From an uncultured Tropicimonas sp. (lineage in GTDB: Bacteria; Pseudomonadota; Alphaproteobacteria; Rhodobacterales; Rhodobacteraceae), in contig CANLZY010000011.1 in NCBI GenBank assembly GCA_947495685.1, positions 93,020 to 157,019 on the forward strand: a stretch of DNA of 64,000 nt, given 5' to 3'. Positions 35,622 to 44,205 of this stretch are shown piece after piece. Numbering within the stretch: the stretch's first letter is position 1; each line of letters starts with the position of its first letter. A program made the translations under genes and the position numbers. Under the pieces are notes generated by a model. That model saw only the letters and a list, made by a program, of their open reading frames with translations. It made no database searches and was not told the origin of the DNA.

Positions 35622-36070
35622 TACGGGTCCTCGCTGGACGAAACGAACTTGGCCAGCAGGCCCAGTAGGCTCAGCGCGCCCTGCGTGTCCTCGATCTCGG
35701 CCCCTGCCTCGAGGTTGAACGGCGAGCCGCCTGGCACCAGTTCGACAAAGTTCCCGCCTAGCAATCCCTCGGACGAGATGGAGATCGAACTGTCTTCGGG
35801 CACTTCGAGCGAGTCGCGCACATTGACGACGACATCCGCCCGGAAGGATTCCGGATTCAGATCCAGACCGATAACAGAGCCGACCTTGACGCCGGCCATG
35901 CGCACATCCGTACCGACCGAAATGCCCTCCACGGACCGAAAGCTTGCCGTCAGCTCATAGCCGCCCTGAGACGACGCGACCCCTGCGCTCTGCGCGGCAT
36001 AGAAAAGGAAGCCGACCGCAACCGCCAGGGTTGCCCCCCCTGCGATCACTTCTCCGGGATTCTCGGACAT
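35621..36070 (-). CDS. mlaD: MlaD-type (MCE-domain) lipid transport protein
   Basis: The 149-residue protein has one N-terminal TM anchor (about 8-28) and an MCE domain (about 36-115, YELTASFRSVEGISVGTDVRMAGVKVGSV). This matches MlaD, the periplasmic hexameric ring component of the Mla phospholipid pathway that keeps outer-membrane asymmetry. Length is close to MlaD. The partner genes mlaE, mlaF and mlaC are not in the window, so this copy is separate from them. It is coupled to the DUF2155 gene. Confidence 0.88.
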   Translation of the reverse strand: MSENPGEVIAGGATLAVAVGFLFYAAQSAGVASSQGGYELTASFRSVEGISVGTDVRMAGVKVGSVIGLDLNPESFRADVVVNVRDSLEVPEDSSISISSEGLLGGNFVELVPGGSPFNLEAGAEIEDTQGALSLLGLLAKFVSSSEDP

Positions 36071-36129
36071 TCAGACCTCCGTCCCTGTAAAGGGGCGTCC
36101 GCCGGGTACTCTCGTCGGGCCGGATGGCC

Positions 36130-36516
36130 TCATTCGGGGACCCAGGCCTCGTAATCACGCCGGGCGAGCGGCTCAGCGCGCCGCAGAGACCCGGCCGGCT
36201 TGTATGCCAGCTGTTCGTCACCGGTCATGTTTTCCTGATGCGGCAGTTCCCATGCCTTGTGCGGCAGCGGATTTTCCGATGGAGCATCGTCATAGGTCCG
36301 ATGCAGCCAGCCATGCCAATCGGGTGGGATTCGGCTGGCTTCGATCTCGCCATTGAAAATGACCCAGCGCTTGGAATCATCTTGATTGCGATAGTAGATG
36401 TTTCCAGCCGCATCTTCGCCAACCTTCTCGCCGTGACGAGATGTGAAGACCTGCGTGCCATAGGTCTGACTGTCCCACCAAGTGAGAGCGCGCAGAACCG
36501 ACCTCAGGATGCCCAT
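36130..36516 (-). CDS. NDUFA12-family complex I accessory subunit
   Basis: The 128-residue protein is the bacterial homologue of NDUFA12 (17.2 kDa or B17.2 subunit), an accessory protein of NADH:ubiquinone oxidoreductase in alphaproteobacteria. Recognisable parts are [51 protein letters not shown] and the [14 protein letters not shown] stretch shared with the mitochondrial protein. It likely binds the matrix-side arm near NuoI or NuoG. It is encoded upstream of mlaD with 59 bp between. Confidence 0.92.
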   Translation of the reverse strand: MGILRSVLRALTWWDSQTYGTQVFTSRHGEKVGEDAAGNIYYRNQDDSKRWVIFNGEIEASRIPPDWHGWLHRTYDDAPSENPLPHKAWELPHQENMTGDEQLAYKPAGSLRRAEPLARRDYEAWVPE

Positions 36517-36652
36517 GAATGCCTCCGATTGCGTGTTGGGCCCGGTATGACCGAAGTCCGCGCCGACGTCCAGAGACAGGGCGGCGCAGTTGGCGCACCA
36601 TGGCCGCTGTTGCCTTCAGACGATGTCGGATCGAGTAGGGCACACCGGCGGC

Positions 36653-37036
36653 TCACTCCGGGACGCGCGCAGTAACCTCGATCTCGATCTTCATTTCCGG
36701 ATCCTGAAGCCCGGCAACCAACATCGTGGCTGCCGGACGGGCCTTGGTGAATGCTGCGCTCGTGACGGGCCAGCAAGCCGGCCAGTCGTCCTTGTCAGGC
36801 AGGATGTACCGCACCCGCACCACGTCATCCAGCCGTGCACCAGCCTTCTCCAGCGCTTCACCTATGGTCTTGAGCGCATTTGCGCATTGATCCTCGACCC
36901 GCGCGGGCATGGTCATGGTGGCGTAGTCGTACCCAGTCGTTCCGGCCACAAATACCCAACCGTCGCAGACAACAGCGCGGGAATAACCGATCTGGCTCTC
37001 GAACCGGGACCCGGTGGAAATGTGATGATGCACCAT
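36653..37036 (-). CDS. RidA/YjgF-family protein
   Basis: The 127-residue protein is of the RidA superfamily (reactive enamine/imine deaminases and relatives). Visible are FVAGTTGYDYATM, QCANALKTIGEALEKAGARLDDVVRVRYIL and the C-terminal PAATMLVAGLQDPEMKIEIEVTA. The Arg of the RidA active site (usually in a PARxxV context) lies in PAATMLV, where it is replaced, so it belongs to a subgroup whose activity may differ from E. coli RidA. It is first in a minus-strand row with NDUFA12, mlaD and DUF2155. Confidence 0.85.
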   Translation of the reverse strand: MVHHHISTGSRFESQIGYSRAVVCDGWVFVAGTTGYDYATMTMPARVEDQCANALKTIGEALEKAGARLDDVVRVRYILPDKDDWPACWPVTSAAFTKARPAATMLVAGLQDPEMKIEIEVTARVPE

Positions 37037-37204
37037 GACGGCTCCCTAGGACTTCATTCATCGATGCAATCTTCCGGCGTCTGGCGTCAAGACATTGTGT
37101 CGCGCTACCATTTCGCTAGGCCCACACCAGTGATCACTGCTTTGTTAAGGAATAGGTCATAGACACGGCATAAATCGGACCAAAATCAGATCGAGGTACA
37201 GGCA

Positions 37205-38392
37205 ATGATTAGACGATTCATCGGGCTAGGCCTGACCGCTTGTATGCTGACTGGTCCGGCGCAGGCCGGCGGACTGGATCGCACGGGACAATCCCTGTCA
37301 GTGCTCTTCGAGGAAGGTGGGACTGCCGGCGCTCAGGTACGACTGGACTACTCCCGAACAGCACCGCACGTGACCGGACAGGGCGACGGGATTACCGGTT
37401 ACGTTCCAGCCGGCACACAATATGACAATGTCGCGGATGCATTTTCGAGTCTTGGCGCCGCTTTGAAATTTCGCCTGTCAGACCGCCTGACAGCAGCCGT
37501 GATTGCGGAACGGCCCTTTGGATCGGATGTCCTGTACCCCGGAAGCGCGCAAGGCAGTGAATTTGGCGGCACCACGGCGTGGGCGGAAACGGCATCTCTG
37601 ACAGCAGTTCTCCGGTATCAGTTTGACCAGCACTGGAGCGTGCATGGCGGTCTTCGCATGCAAGAGATCGAAGGCAAGATCCGGTTGAGCGGTTGGGCCT
37701 ATGGCCCACCGGCCGTCTATGGAATCCCGACCGCAAACGGCTACAAGGTCGACCTTGGACGGGACACCGCCCTTGGCTACGTCATCGGCGCCTCTTACGA
37801 AATTCCGGAAATCGCCCTGCGTGCCACCCTGACCTACAATTCGACGATCACCCACGAGATGGATACGGTTGAGCAGGGAAATCGGAGTGCCACGCTGGAT
37901 GGCTCCTCGGTAACCGAAGTAAAGACCCCCCAATCCGTAAATCTGTATGTTCAGACCGGGATCGCGATCGACACGTTGGTGTATGGTTCCGTCCGGTGGG
38001 CAAAGTGGAGCGAGTTTCGGATTGATCCGAAGGGATTTTCCAAACCCGTTTCCGAAGGCGGCAGCGGAGTGGGTCTGGTCGATCTGGACGACACCTTCAC
38101 CTACACGCTGGGGATCGGCCACCAGTTCAACGACGCATGGTCCGGTGCGGCCGAAGTCTTCTACGAACCGCGCAAGGACGACATCGTTGCGCCACTGTTC
38201 CCATCGGTCGGGTTCTGGGGCGTGGGCGTCAGCGGTTCTTACGAAACCGGCGACTGGACGCTCTCGGCCGGAGTTCGCTATACGAGCTTGGGTGATGGCA
38301 GCATCGAGACATTTCCGGTGGGCGTCGAACGCGCACATTTCGAAGAAAACGAAGCGCTGTCAGTGGGGATGCGGGTCGCCTACAACTTCTGA
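37205..38392 (+). CDS. FadL/OmpP1-family outer-membrane protein
   Basis: The 395-residue protein has a Sec signal (cleavage near AQAGG, about 22) and a beta-barrel pattern of alternating strands ending in Phe (MRVAYNF), as in OmpP1/FadL/TodX long-chain fatty acid or hydrocarbon channels. Typical segments are AALKFRLSDRLTAAVIAE, GASYEIPEIALRATLTYNS and the closing GVRYTSLGDGSIE with a terminal barrel strand. Ligand is unknown; long-chain fatty acids are the first guess. Promoter is in the 168-bp gap after divergent ridA. Confidence 0.85.
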   Translation: MIRRFIGLGLTACMLTGPAQAGGLDRTGQSLSVLFEEGGTAGAQVRLDYSRTAPHVTGQGDGITGYVPAGTQYDNVADAFSSLGAALKFRLSDRLTAAVIAERPFGSDVLYPGSAQGSEFGGTTAWAETASLTAVLRYQFDQHWSVHGGLRMQEIEGKIRLSGWAYGPPAVYGIPTANGYKVDLGRDTALGYVIGASYEIPEIALRATLTYNSTITHEMDTVEQGNRSATLDGSSVTEVKTPQSVNLYVQTGIAIDTLVYGSVRWAKWSEFRIDPKGFSKPVSEGGSGVGLVDLDDTFTYTLGIGHQFNDAWSGAAEVFYEPRKDDIVAPLFPSVGFWGVGVSGSYETGDWTLSAGVRYTSLGDGSIETFPVGVERAHFEENEALSVGMRVAYNF

Positions 38393-38898
38393 CCTCGGCC
38401 TGCATGACGTCCTGCGGGCCACTTGATCCGCCCCAGGAGCCACGGCGCCCCCCCGAGCCCATGTGGCAATAGCTGGTAGCCAGGGACCTTCCCTGCAACG
38501 TGGCAGGGAGCTTCTCTTGACGACAAGATGCCCCTCGGCGGATTTTGCCCGAAGTGATCGTGCAAGATGAAACACCGGAGGCTGCCTGAGCCAAGGGTGA
38601 TCTCTCCGCAAGACCTGTCAGCCTCCACGTTTAGATCATCTCGAAAACCAACTCGTGCCGATGGACGGGAGGGGGCCACTTTCCGCCGACCGCAGACGCG
38701 CCGACACGAGCCCATTCCATCGCTTGTCGAGGCGCAGTGACGATTGGAATTCCGCAACAACCGCTCGCTTTAGCTGAGTTCGTGATGGAGTGGCAAAATG
38801 CGGCTCACAAAGAGACATGCCGCTGAGGCGCACCCAAAGAGGGCCAATGGCTAAATCTCTGACCGCAGGTATCAACCTTGATCACTCTCTGTGGAGCC
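38393..38898. other. Gene-free stretch between fadL and the IS element
   Basis: No coding frame with family features was seen on either strand. A weak hairpin (TCCCTGC at 38490-38496 with GCAGGGA at 38503-38509) might end the fadL transcript, but it lacks a U-run. The remainder has no recognised content. Confidence 0.5.
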
Positions 38899-38967
38899 AG
38901 GAGTGCCCGCAATGAAGTGGTCCACCAACTGGGATAGTTTTTTTCCCGTTTTCAGGAGGACCAAACG

Positions 38968-39300
38968 ATGGCTGGAAAGCGAGACAAACCCGAAGAGATC
39001 GTGCTGAAGCTGCGGCAGGTTGAAGTTCTGCAAGGTCAGGGCAACTCGGTTGCCGATGCGGTTCGGCAGATCGGCGTGACGCAGCAGACCTATTACCGGT
39101 GGCGCAAGGAGTATGGCGGCATGAGCCGGGATCAACTGAAGCGCCTGAAGCAGTTGGAGACGGAGAACCAACGGCTCAGGCGTGCCGTTTCCGACCTGAC
39201 CCTGGAAAAGATGGTCCTGGCTGAGGCTGCACGGGGAATGAAGGCCGACCAGGAAACGGTTCAGTGGACGGTTTCAGGCCTGAACGGGCGCAGCCCCTAA
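38968..39300 (+). CDS. IS3-family transposase OrfA
   Basis: This 110-residue protein has the IS3 OrfA helix-turn-helix (about 8-55, EEIVLKLRQVEVLQGQGN and VTQQTYYRWRKEYGGM) and a leucine-zipper-like coiled coil (about 56-95, LKRLKQLETENQRLRRAVSD) used for OrfA/OrfAB dimerisation. CAGGAGGACC precedes the ATG. In intact members OrfB is reached by a -1 frameshift near the end of this gene. With orfB broken, OrfA alone could only act as a repressor-like DNA-binding protein. Confidence 0.85.
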   Translation: MAGKRDKPEEIVLKLRQVEVLQGQGNSVADAVRQIGVTQQTYYRWRKEYGGMSRDQLKRLKQLETENQRLRRAVSDLTLEKMVLAEAARGMKADQETVQWTVSGLNGRSP

Positions 39301-39427
39301 GCCCTACCCGTCGCCGTCGGTGTATTGATCATGTGCGGCAGACCCTTGGCGTTTCAGAGCGCCGGGCCTGCTGTATCCTCGGGCAGCATCGCTCCACGCA
39401 GCGCAAGATCCCTTGCGGCTTGCAGGA

Positions 39428-39468
39428 ATGAGCCATCTCGCGCCATTGGTCCGAGCGACAATGGCGAA
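39428..39468. repeat. Palindromic insertion A in IS3 orfB (about 41 bp)
   Basis: Between CAGGA (39423-39427) and TGAACGCCTG (39469-39478), where an unbroken OrfB would read GLQDERLTEDI, about 41 bp are extra. They contain an 8-bp perfect stem, CGCCATTG (39441-39448) and CAATGGCG (39459-39466), with a ten-base loop. Boundaries depend on the expected OrfB sequence and may be off by a base or two. Confidence 0.6.
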
Positions 39469-39524
39469 TGAACGCCTGACCGAGGATATCATCGAGTTGA
39501 CGCGAAAGTTCGGGCGCTATGCAC

Positions 39525-39559
39525 TGCCCGGCAGGCGATGCATGCATCGCCGAGAGGGG
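39525..39559 (+). repeat. Palindromic insertion B in IS3 orfB, 35-bp element, copy 1
   Basis: A 35-bp element lies inside the expected FGRYGYRMI coding stretch. It begins TGCCCGGCA, has a perfect 18-bp palindrome GGCGATGCATGCATCGCC at its centre and ends GAGAGGGG. Including edge bases the insertion adds 37 bp and shifts the frame. The same ends recur in inverted orientation at 39617-39651. Confidence 0.75.
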
Positions 39560-39616
39560 ATATCGCATGATCACCGGGATGCTGAACAACAGCGGCTGGC
39601 ATGTGAACCACAAGCG

Positions 39617-39651
39617 CCCCTCTCGTGCATGTAGACATGCACTGCCGGGCA
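39617..39651 (-). repeat. Palindromic insertion C in IS3 orfB, 35-bp element, copy 2 (inverted)
   Basis: Read on the minus strand this 35-bp unit begins TGCCCGGCA and ends GAGAGGGG, like copy 1. The centre, GTGCATGTCTACATGCAC, is again self-complementary although its arm bases differ from copy 1. It interrupts the expected NHKRVERIWRRE stretch and adds 37 bp. Confidence 0.75.
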
Positions 39652-39678
39652 ATGGTCGAGCGGATATGGCGACGGGAG

Positions 39679-39721
39679 CGCGGAGGATCAGGAAACGGTC
39701 CGGGGGACCGTTTTCCCGACA
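39679..39721. repeat. Palindromic insertion D in IS3 orfB (about 43 bp)
   Basis: Between the codons for ERIWRRE and SLKVPQKQAK, about 43 bp are extra. They hold a stem with AACGGTCC (39694-39701) and GGACCGTT (39705-39712) around a GGG loop. GGAAAACGGTCC-type palindromes of this kind are, to my recollection, repeated in Roseobacter genomes, but that has not been checked. Confidence 0.6.
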
Positions 39722-40338
39722 AGCCTGAAAGTCCCACAGAAACAGGCCAAGAGAAGGGCCGCCTCTGGACGTAGGACGGTTCATGCGTCCGGCTGCGTCC
39801 GGAACGCCCAAATCATGTCCGGTCCTATGATTTCGTTCAGGACCGAACCCACGATGGACGTGTCTAGCGGACGCTCAACATCATCGACGAGTTCACAAAG
39901 GAGGCACTGGTGATACGCGTCAAACGCAAGCTCAATTCGGTCGCGTGGTCGACGCCTTGACCGATCTCTTCATCCTGCGCAGCCCACCCGAGTCCATCAG
40001 GTCCGACAATGGCGCGGAATTCATTGCCAAGAAGGTGCGCGCCTGGATCGGTGCAGTTGGCGCGAAAACCGCGTTCATCGCGCCGGGCTCACCCGGGGAA
40101 AACGGATACTGCGAAAGCTTCAACTCCCGTTTCCGAGATGAACTGCTGAACGGAGAGGTGTTCTACACGTTACGTGAAGCCCAAATCCTGATCGAACGCT
40201 GGCGACGCCACTACAACACGGTCAGGCCCCACAGTGCCTTGGGCTACCGACCACCGGCACCAGAAAGCATCGTCCCAATGGACCAGAGGCCGACCATGCA
40301 CTAGCAATCGACCCGGACCACTCGATGGGGGCAGTCCA

Positions 40339-40883
40339 CGAAGGCCTGGTCGGTCGACCTTGGTAACTGAGCGCTATCGACAGCGAAACGTGGGCGCACC
40401 ACAGAGCCTTCAGGAACTGATTAAAGTCGCGAAGGATGGCCCTGAGCAATCGGAAATCAGCCCATGTGATCAGAAGAGGCCATCAAGGACGTGAAGGCAC
40501 AGTAGGAATGCGGTAAACGCCCAGCCAATCGGCAAAATGAAGGGAGTTTCAACAAACCCTGAGACGACCGTGCAACACACCTCAAGCGCGATTGCTAGTG
40601 AAACCGAAATATCTGCGCGAAGACGTGGGTTGCCGCCACGAACGGTTTCCCGAAAACAGGGCTTTCCGCCAGAGCCGTCCACCAAAACACGGTGAGACTG
40701 TCTCAGTACAACCGATGCATTGGCGGCGGAACGCCTCGGCGATCACGTTGAAAACCTAGCCTTCCAAGTTTCCCGAACCCAAAAAGAGCGCCGATTTACC
40801 TCGGCGCCCTCGCCATCCCCAATGGCATGGCCTGAGTCAGGAATCGCAAGTCCATTTCCGGTTCTCAGGAGCGAGCCAGCCGA
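40339..40883. other. Gene-free stretch between the IS element and clpX
   Basis: No gene was supported. A 71-codon minus-strand frame (40470-40685) would encode two hydrophobic segments (ISVSLAIALEVCCTVVSGF and LPIGWAFTAFLLCLHVL) but has only TTG/GTG starts and no clear ribosome binding site. It could be a remnant of a small membrane protein gene. The clpX terminator lies at 40781-40807. Confidence 0.5.
40781..40807 (-). terminator. Rho-independent terminator after clpX
   Basis: A 7-bp stem, GCGCCGA (40788-40794) with TCGGCGC (40801-40807), has a six-base loop. On the minus strand it is followed by TCTTTTTGGG. It lies 76 bp beyond the clpX stop. Confidence 0.75.
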
Positions 40884-42143
40884 TCAGCCTGCGGTCACGT
40901 CCCGGCTTTCGGCATAGATCATCAGGGGTTGCGCATCGGAGCTAACGGCCTCCTCGTTGACGACCACTTCCTCCACGCCTTCAAGGCCGGGCAGTTCGAA
41001 CATGGTATCCAACAGGATGTCTTCCATGATCGACCGGAGACCACGGGCCCCCGTCTTGCGAGCGATGGCGCGGCGCGCGATGGCACGCAAGGCGTCCTCG
41101 GTAAAGTCCAGTTCGATGTCTTCCAGCTCGAACAGACACTGATACTGCTTGACGATGGCGTTCTTCGGCTTGGTCAGAATCGTGACGAGCGCATCCTCGT
41201 CGAGATTTTCCAGCGTCGCGATCACCGGCAGACGACCGACAAACTCCGGGATCAGGCCGAACTTCAGCAGATCCTCCGGTTCCAGTTCCGTGAACAGTTC
41301 ACCGACGTCCTGGTTGGTGTCGTCCTTGACGTCTGCACCGAAACCGATGGCCGAGCCCTTGCCACGTTGCGAGATGATCTTGTCCAGACCGGAAAATGCA
41401 CCGCCGCAAACAAAGAGGATATTGGTCGTGTCAACCTGCAGAAATTCCTGCTGCGGATGCTTGCGCCCGCCCTGCGGCGGCACAGAAGCAACAGTACCTT
41501 CCATGATCTTCAACAGGGCCTGCTGCACGCCCTCGCCCGACACGTCTCGTGTGATCGAGGGGTTGTCGGACTTGCGCGTGATCTTGTCGACCTCGTCGAT
41601 GTAGACGATACCGCGCTGCGCCCGTTCAACGTTGTATTCGGACGCCTGCAGCAGCTTGAGAATGATATTCTCAACGTCTTCGCCCACATAGCCAGCCTCG
41701 GTCAGCGTGGTGGCGTCGGCCATGGTGAAGGGCACATCCAGAATTCGCGCCAACGTCTGAGCCAGATAGGTCTTGCCGCAGCCCGTCGGACCGATCAGCA
41801 GGATGTTCGATTTCTGAAGCTCGATATCCGGTGACTTTCCAGCGTGGTTCAGACGCTTGTAGTGATTGTGGACAGCCACGGCCAAGACCTTCTTGGCCCG
41901 TTGTTGACCGATCACGTAATCGTCCAGAACCTCGCAGATTTCCTTAGGTGTCGGAACGCCGTCCGACGCCTTCAACCCGGCGGTCTTGGTCTCTTCGCGG
42001 ATGATATCCATGCAAAGTTCGACGCATTCATCACAAATGAACACGGTCGGGCCTGCGATCAGCTTGCGCACCTCGTGCTGGCTCTTTCCGCAGAAGGAGC
42101 AGTAGAGGGTGTTCTTGCTGTCGCCACCGGATGAGTTCGCCAT
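40884..42143 (-). CDS. clpX: ATP-dependent Clp protease ATP-binding subunit ClpX
   Basis: The 419-residue AAA+ unfoldase feeds tagged substrates to ClpP. An N-terminal C4 zinc domain (YCSFCGKSQ and [10 protein letters not shown]) is followed by Walker [10 protein letters not shown] (Cys in place of the usual Ser), Walker [11 protein letters not shown], pore loop GYVGED, RKH loop GGRKHPQQ, the IGF-like loop region SAIGFGADV, sensor and arginine-finger residues. Length is normal. It lies 177 bp after clpP on the same strand and has its own terminator. A CATAAT -10-like sequence upstream may give a separate promoter. Confidence 0.97.
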   Translation of the reverse strand: MANSSGGDSKNTLYCSFCGKSQHEVRKLIAGPTVFICDECVELCMDIIREETKTAGLKASDGVPTPKEICEVLDDYVIGQQRAKKVLAVAVHNHYKRLNHAGKSPDIELQKSNILLIGPTGCGKTYLAQTLARILDVPFTMADATTLTEAGYVGEDVENIILKLLQASEYNVERAQRGIVYIDEVDKITRKSDNPSITRDVSGEGVQQALLKIMEGTVASVPPQGGRKHPQQEFLQVDTTNILFVCGGAFSGLDKIISQRGKGSAIGFGADVKDDTNQDVGELFTELEPEDLLKFGLIPEFVGRLPVIATLENLDEDALVTILTKPKNAIVKQYQCLFELEDIELDFTEDALRAIARRAIARKTGARGLRSIMEDILLDTMFELPGLEGVEEVVVNEEAVSSDAQPLMIYAESRDVTAG

Positions 42144-42230
42144 GCCAATCCTCTAGGGCCAAGTGCCCGTTGTCCTGACCGCAAATGCGGCCCTCGTAGG
42201 AGACGGACCTGACGGCCCCGTCCCACCAAG

Positions 42231-42257
42231 ATTATGGTACCCCCCGGCGGGGCACAA
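42231..42257 (-). promoter_or_regulatory. Possible clpX promoter
   Basis: On the minus strand CATAAT (complement of 42231-42236) is five of six matches to the -10 hexamer and is preceded by TTGTGC (complement of 42252-42257) 15 bases away. It lies 88 bp before the clpX start, between clpP and clpX. The spacing is short and the -35 is weak. Confidence 0.3.
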
Positions 42258-42320
42258 TGCCGAAATGACCGTGGGCGCAACACAGGGCGTCCGCCTGCCC
42301 GTTGCGCCCACGTATCTCAC

Positions 42321-42953
42321 TTACTTTTTCTCGTCATCATCGGCGGTCTTGCGGCTTTCGACGATCTCGTCGATCAGCCCCCATTCCTTGGCGTCTTCTG
42401 CCGACATGAAGTTGTCCCGCTCCAGCGCCGCTTCGACCTTTTTCAGGGTCTGTCCGGTATGTTTCACATAGATATTGTTGAGCCGGTCCTTGAGTTTTTG
42501 GGTCTCCTGGGCGTGGATCATGATGTCCGTCGCCTGGCCCTGATACCCGCCCGACGGTTGGTGCACCATGACGCGGCTGTTGGGCAATGAGAACCGCATG
42601 CCCTTTTCGCCAGCGGTCAGCAGCAGCGACCCCATCGAGGCCGCCTGTCCCACGACCAGTGTCGAGACCTTCGGCTTGATGTATTGCATCGTGTCATAGA
42701 TCGACAGGCCCGACGTCACCACGCCCCCGGGAGAGTTGATGTACATCGAAATTTCCTTGGTCGGGTTCTCGGCTTCCAGGTGCAGCAGCTGGGCAACGAT
42801 CAGCTGGCTCATGCCATCGTGAACAGGGCCGTTGACGAAAATGATCCGCTCCTTCAGCAGGCGCGAAAAGATGTCGTAGGCGCGCTCGCCGCGGCTGGTC
42901 TGTTCCACGACCATCGGGACGAGGTTCATGTAGGTCTCGGTGGGGTCTTGCAT
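42321..42953 (-). CDS. clpP: ATP-dependent Clp protease proteolytic subunit ClpP
   Basis: The 210-residue serine peptidase has the catalytic triad Ser106 ([10 protein letters not shown]), His131 (MVHQPSGG) and Asp180 ([12 protein letters not shown]). [19 protein letters not shown], which forms part of the active-site cleft, is standard. It assembles as a double heptamer with ClpX or ClpA. Residues before about 14 may be a short propeptide. Gene order clpP then clpX is the usual one in alphaproteobacteria. Confidence 0.97.
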   Translation of the reverse strand: MQDPTETYMNLVPMVVEQTSRGERAYDIFSRLLKERIIFVNGPVHDGMSQLIVAQLLHLEAENPTKEISMYINSPGGVVTSGLSIYDTMQYIKPKVSTLVVGQAASMGSLLLTAGEKGMRFSLPNSRVMVHQPSGGYQGQATDIMIHAQETQKLKDRLNNIYVKHTGQTLKKVEAALERDNFMSAEDAKEWGLIDEIVESRKTADDDEKK

Positions 42954-43476
42954 CGGGGTCTGCCTCGGATGGGGGCGGGTGCTCGCGCATTCGCCGCTGC
43001 GGTTGTTGCTAGAGTCTTAGTGGTGCCCAAGGGGGGCTGCAAGGGTAGGTCCGCCGGTGACGTGACTCCATGTTGGTTGGCCCAACTCTGGTGCGTGCCC
43101 CCGGACAGCATGACCCGACGGCGTGAAACGACCTTTGCCAATGAGCCATTTCAAAATGGTTTCCACGAGATCGTGATCGGCCTCATCCGGCCACGCAGCG
43201 CCGGAAAACAGCGCGATCGGAACGTGAGCCGCCCCGAAGCCCACCCCCGCTTGCATGCCTCATGACACGGCGCCAGGTGCATTCGGGATGGCTGGACGTC
43301 CGGCGCCCGCCAGCCGTTCCGGTTTTGTCGACCGACAGATCGTCACCGCATGGAACCTTTGGGGCCAGACACCCCGACATTGACGAAAACAAAGGCAATG
43401 CATGCGAATCTGACGCCCGATCGGTTGAGTCCGAGCGTCCTTCTGCTTACCTCTTGAAGCAGGAGGAGCTTTGGCC
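42954..43476. other. Gene-free stretch between clpP and the ABC exporter genes
   Basis: This is the divergent promoter region of clpP (minus) and the ABC ATPase (plus). Several open frames cross it, but none shows family features or a good start. A GGAGGAGC ribosome binding site for the ATPase lies at 43462-43469. No repeat or terminator was noticed. Confidence 0.5.
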
Positions 43477-44205
43477 ATGGCGATTTCTCCCACTGCGGTG
43501 TCCTTGCCGTGTTTTCGCACCGCGGGGCTGACCAAGACCTACGGCGAGGGTGAAGCTGCCGTGCATGCTTTGCGCGGCGTCGATTTGGTGGTGCCGTCCG
43601 GCGAGTTGGTCGTGCTGCTTGGGGCATCGGGATCTGGCAAGTCCACATTGTTGAACATTCTCGGCGGGCTGGACAGCGCCAGCACCGGCACCGCCCATTT
43701 CCGCGACCGCGAATTGACCGCCATGTCGGGCAACGAACTGACGCGATATCGGCGAGATCACGTTGGATTTGTGTTCCAGTTCTACAACCTGATGCCCTCC
43801 TTGACCGCCGAGGAAAACGTCGAACTGGTGACGGAAATCGCCAGCCACCCGATGGACCCCGGTGCCGCGTTGGACCTCGTGGGGCTGGGCGAGCGGCGGC
43901 ACCACTTTCCCGCACAATTGTCGGGCGGCGAGCAACAACGCGTTGCCATCGCCCGCGCAGTGGCCAAGCAACCCGACGTGATGTTCTGCGACGAACCCAC
44001 CGGGGCGCTTGACAGCACCACGGGGCGTGCGGTGCTCAAGGTCTTGCAGGACGTGAACGAAACGCTTGGCACCACGGTGTTGATGGTGACCCACGCCGCC
44101 AGCACCGCTGCGATGGCGCACCGCGTTATCCGGTTTGCCGACGGGACGATTCGCGATGTCGAGGTGAACGAAACCCGGCGTTCGGCCGAGGAGATCGTCT
44201 GGTGA
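43477..44205 (+). CDS. ABC transporter ATP-binding protein (MacB/LolD type)
   Basis: The 242-residue ATPase has Walker [11 protein letters not shown]-loop [17 protein letters not shown], signature [15 protein letters not shown], Walker [14 protein letters not shown] and H-loop [16 protein letters not shown] and LNILGGLD place it in the MacB/LolD/FtsE class that works with FtsX-like permeases. The ATG at 43477 follows AGGAGG with ten bases between; a TTG at 43471 is too near that site. The stop overlaps the permease GTG start by 4 bp. Confidence 0.92.
   Translation: MAISPTAVSLPCFRTAGLTKTYGEGEAAVHALRGVDLVVPSGELVVLLGASGSGKSTLLNILGGLDSASTGTAHFRDRELTAMSGNELTRYRRDHVGFVFQFYNLMPSLTAEENVELVTEIASHPMDPGAALDLVGLGERRHHFPAQLSGGEQQRVAIARAVAKQPDVMFCDEPTGALDSTTGRAVLKVLQDVNETLGTTVLMVTHAASTAAMAHRVIRFADGTIRDVEVNETRRSAEEIVW

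Larger units (their letters stand above)
39301..40304 (+). pseudogene. Broken IS3-family transposase OrfB (DDE integrase)
   Basis: Translation in all three frames gives pieces of one IS3 OrfB in order. They are DHVRQTLGVSERRACCILGQ, NERLTEDIIELTRKFGRY, YRMITGMLNNSGWHVNHKR, ERIWRRE, a block with SYDFVQDRTHDG, TLNIIDEFTKEALVIRVKRK, and an intact C-terminal part (39945-40304) with SDNGAEF and GYCESFNSR, the last two acidic DDE residues. A TAG interrupts near 39867 and a 1-nt shift lies near 39943. Four interruptions are short palindromic sequences (39428-39721) where family sequence is expected to run on. Not functional. Confidence 0.85.
38899..40338 (+). mobile_element. Degenerate IS3-family insertion sequence
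   Basis: The element has imperfect terminal inverted repeats, left at 38900-38923 (GGAGTGCCCGCAATGAAGTG start) and right at 40315-40338 (reverse complement begins TGGACTGCCCCCATCGAG). It holds an intact orfA and a broken orfB of the IS3 family with DDE integrase motifs. No matching 3-bp target duplication is seen at the edges (GCC left, CGA right). At about 1,440 bp it is about 150 bp longer than a typical member, which is explained by four short palindromic insertions in orfB. It is dead as an autonomous element. Confidence 0.85.

Noticed and set aside
40470..40685. Small membrane protein gene on the minus strand
   Set aside because: It has two hydrophobic segments, but only TTG/GTG starts, no ribosome binding site and no neighbours to support it. 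Kept as a note under the gene-free stretch.
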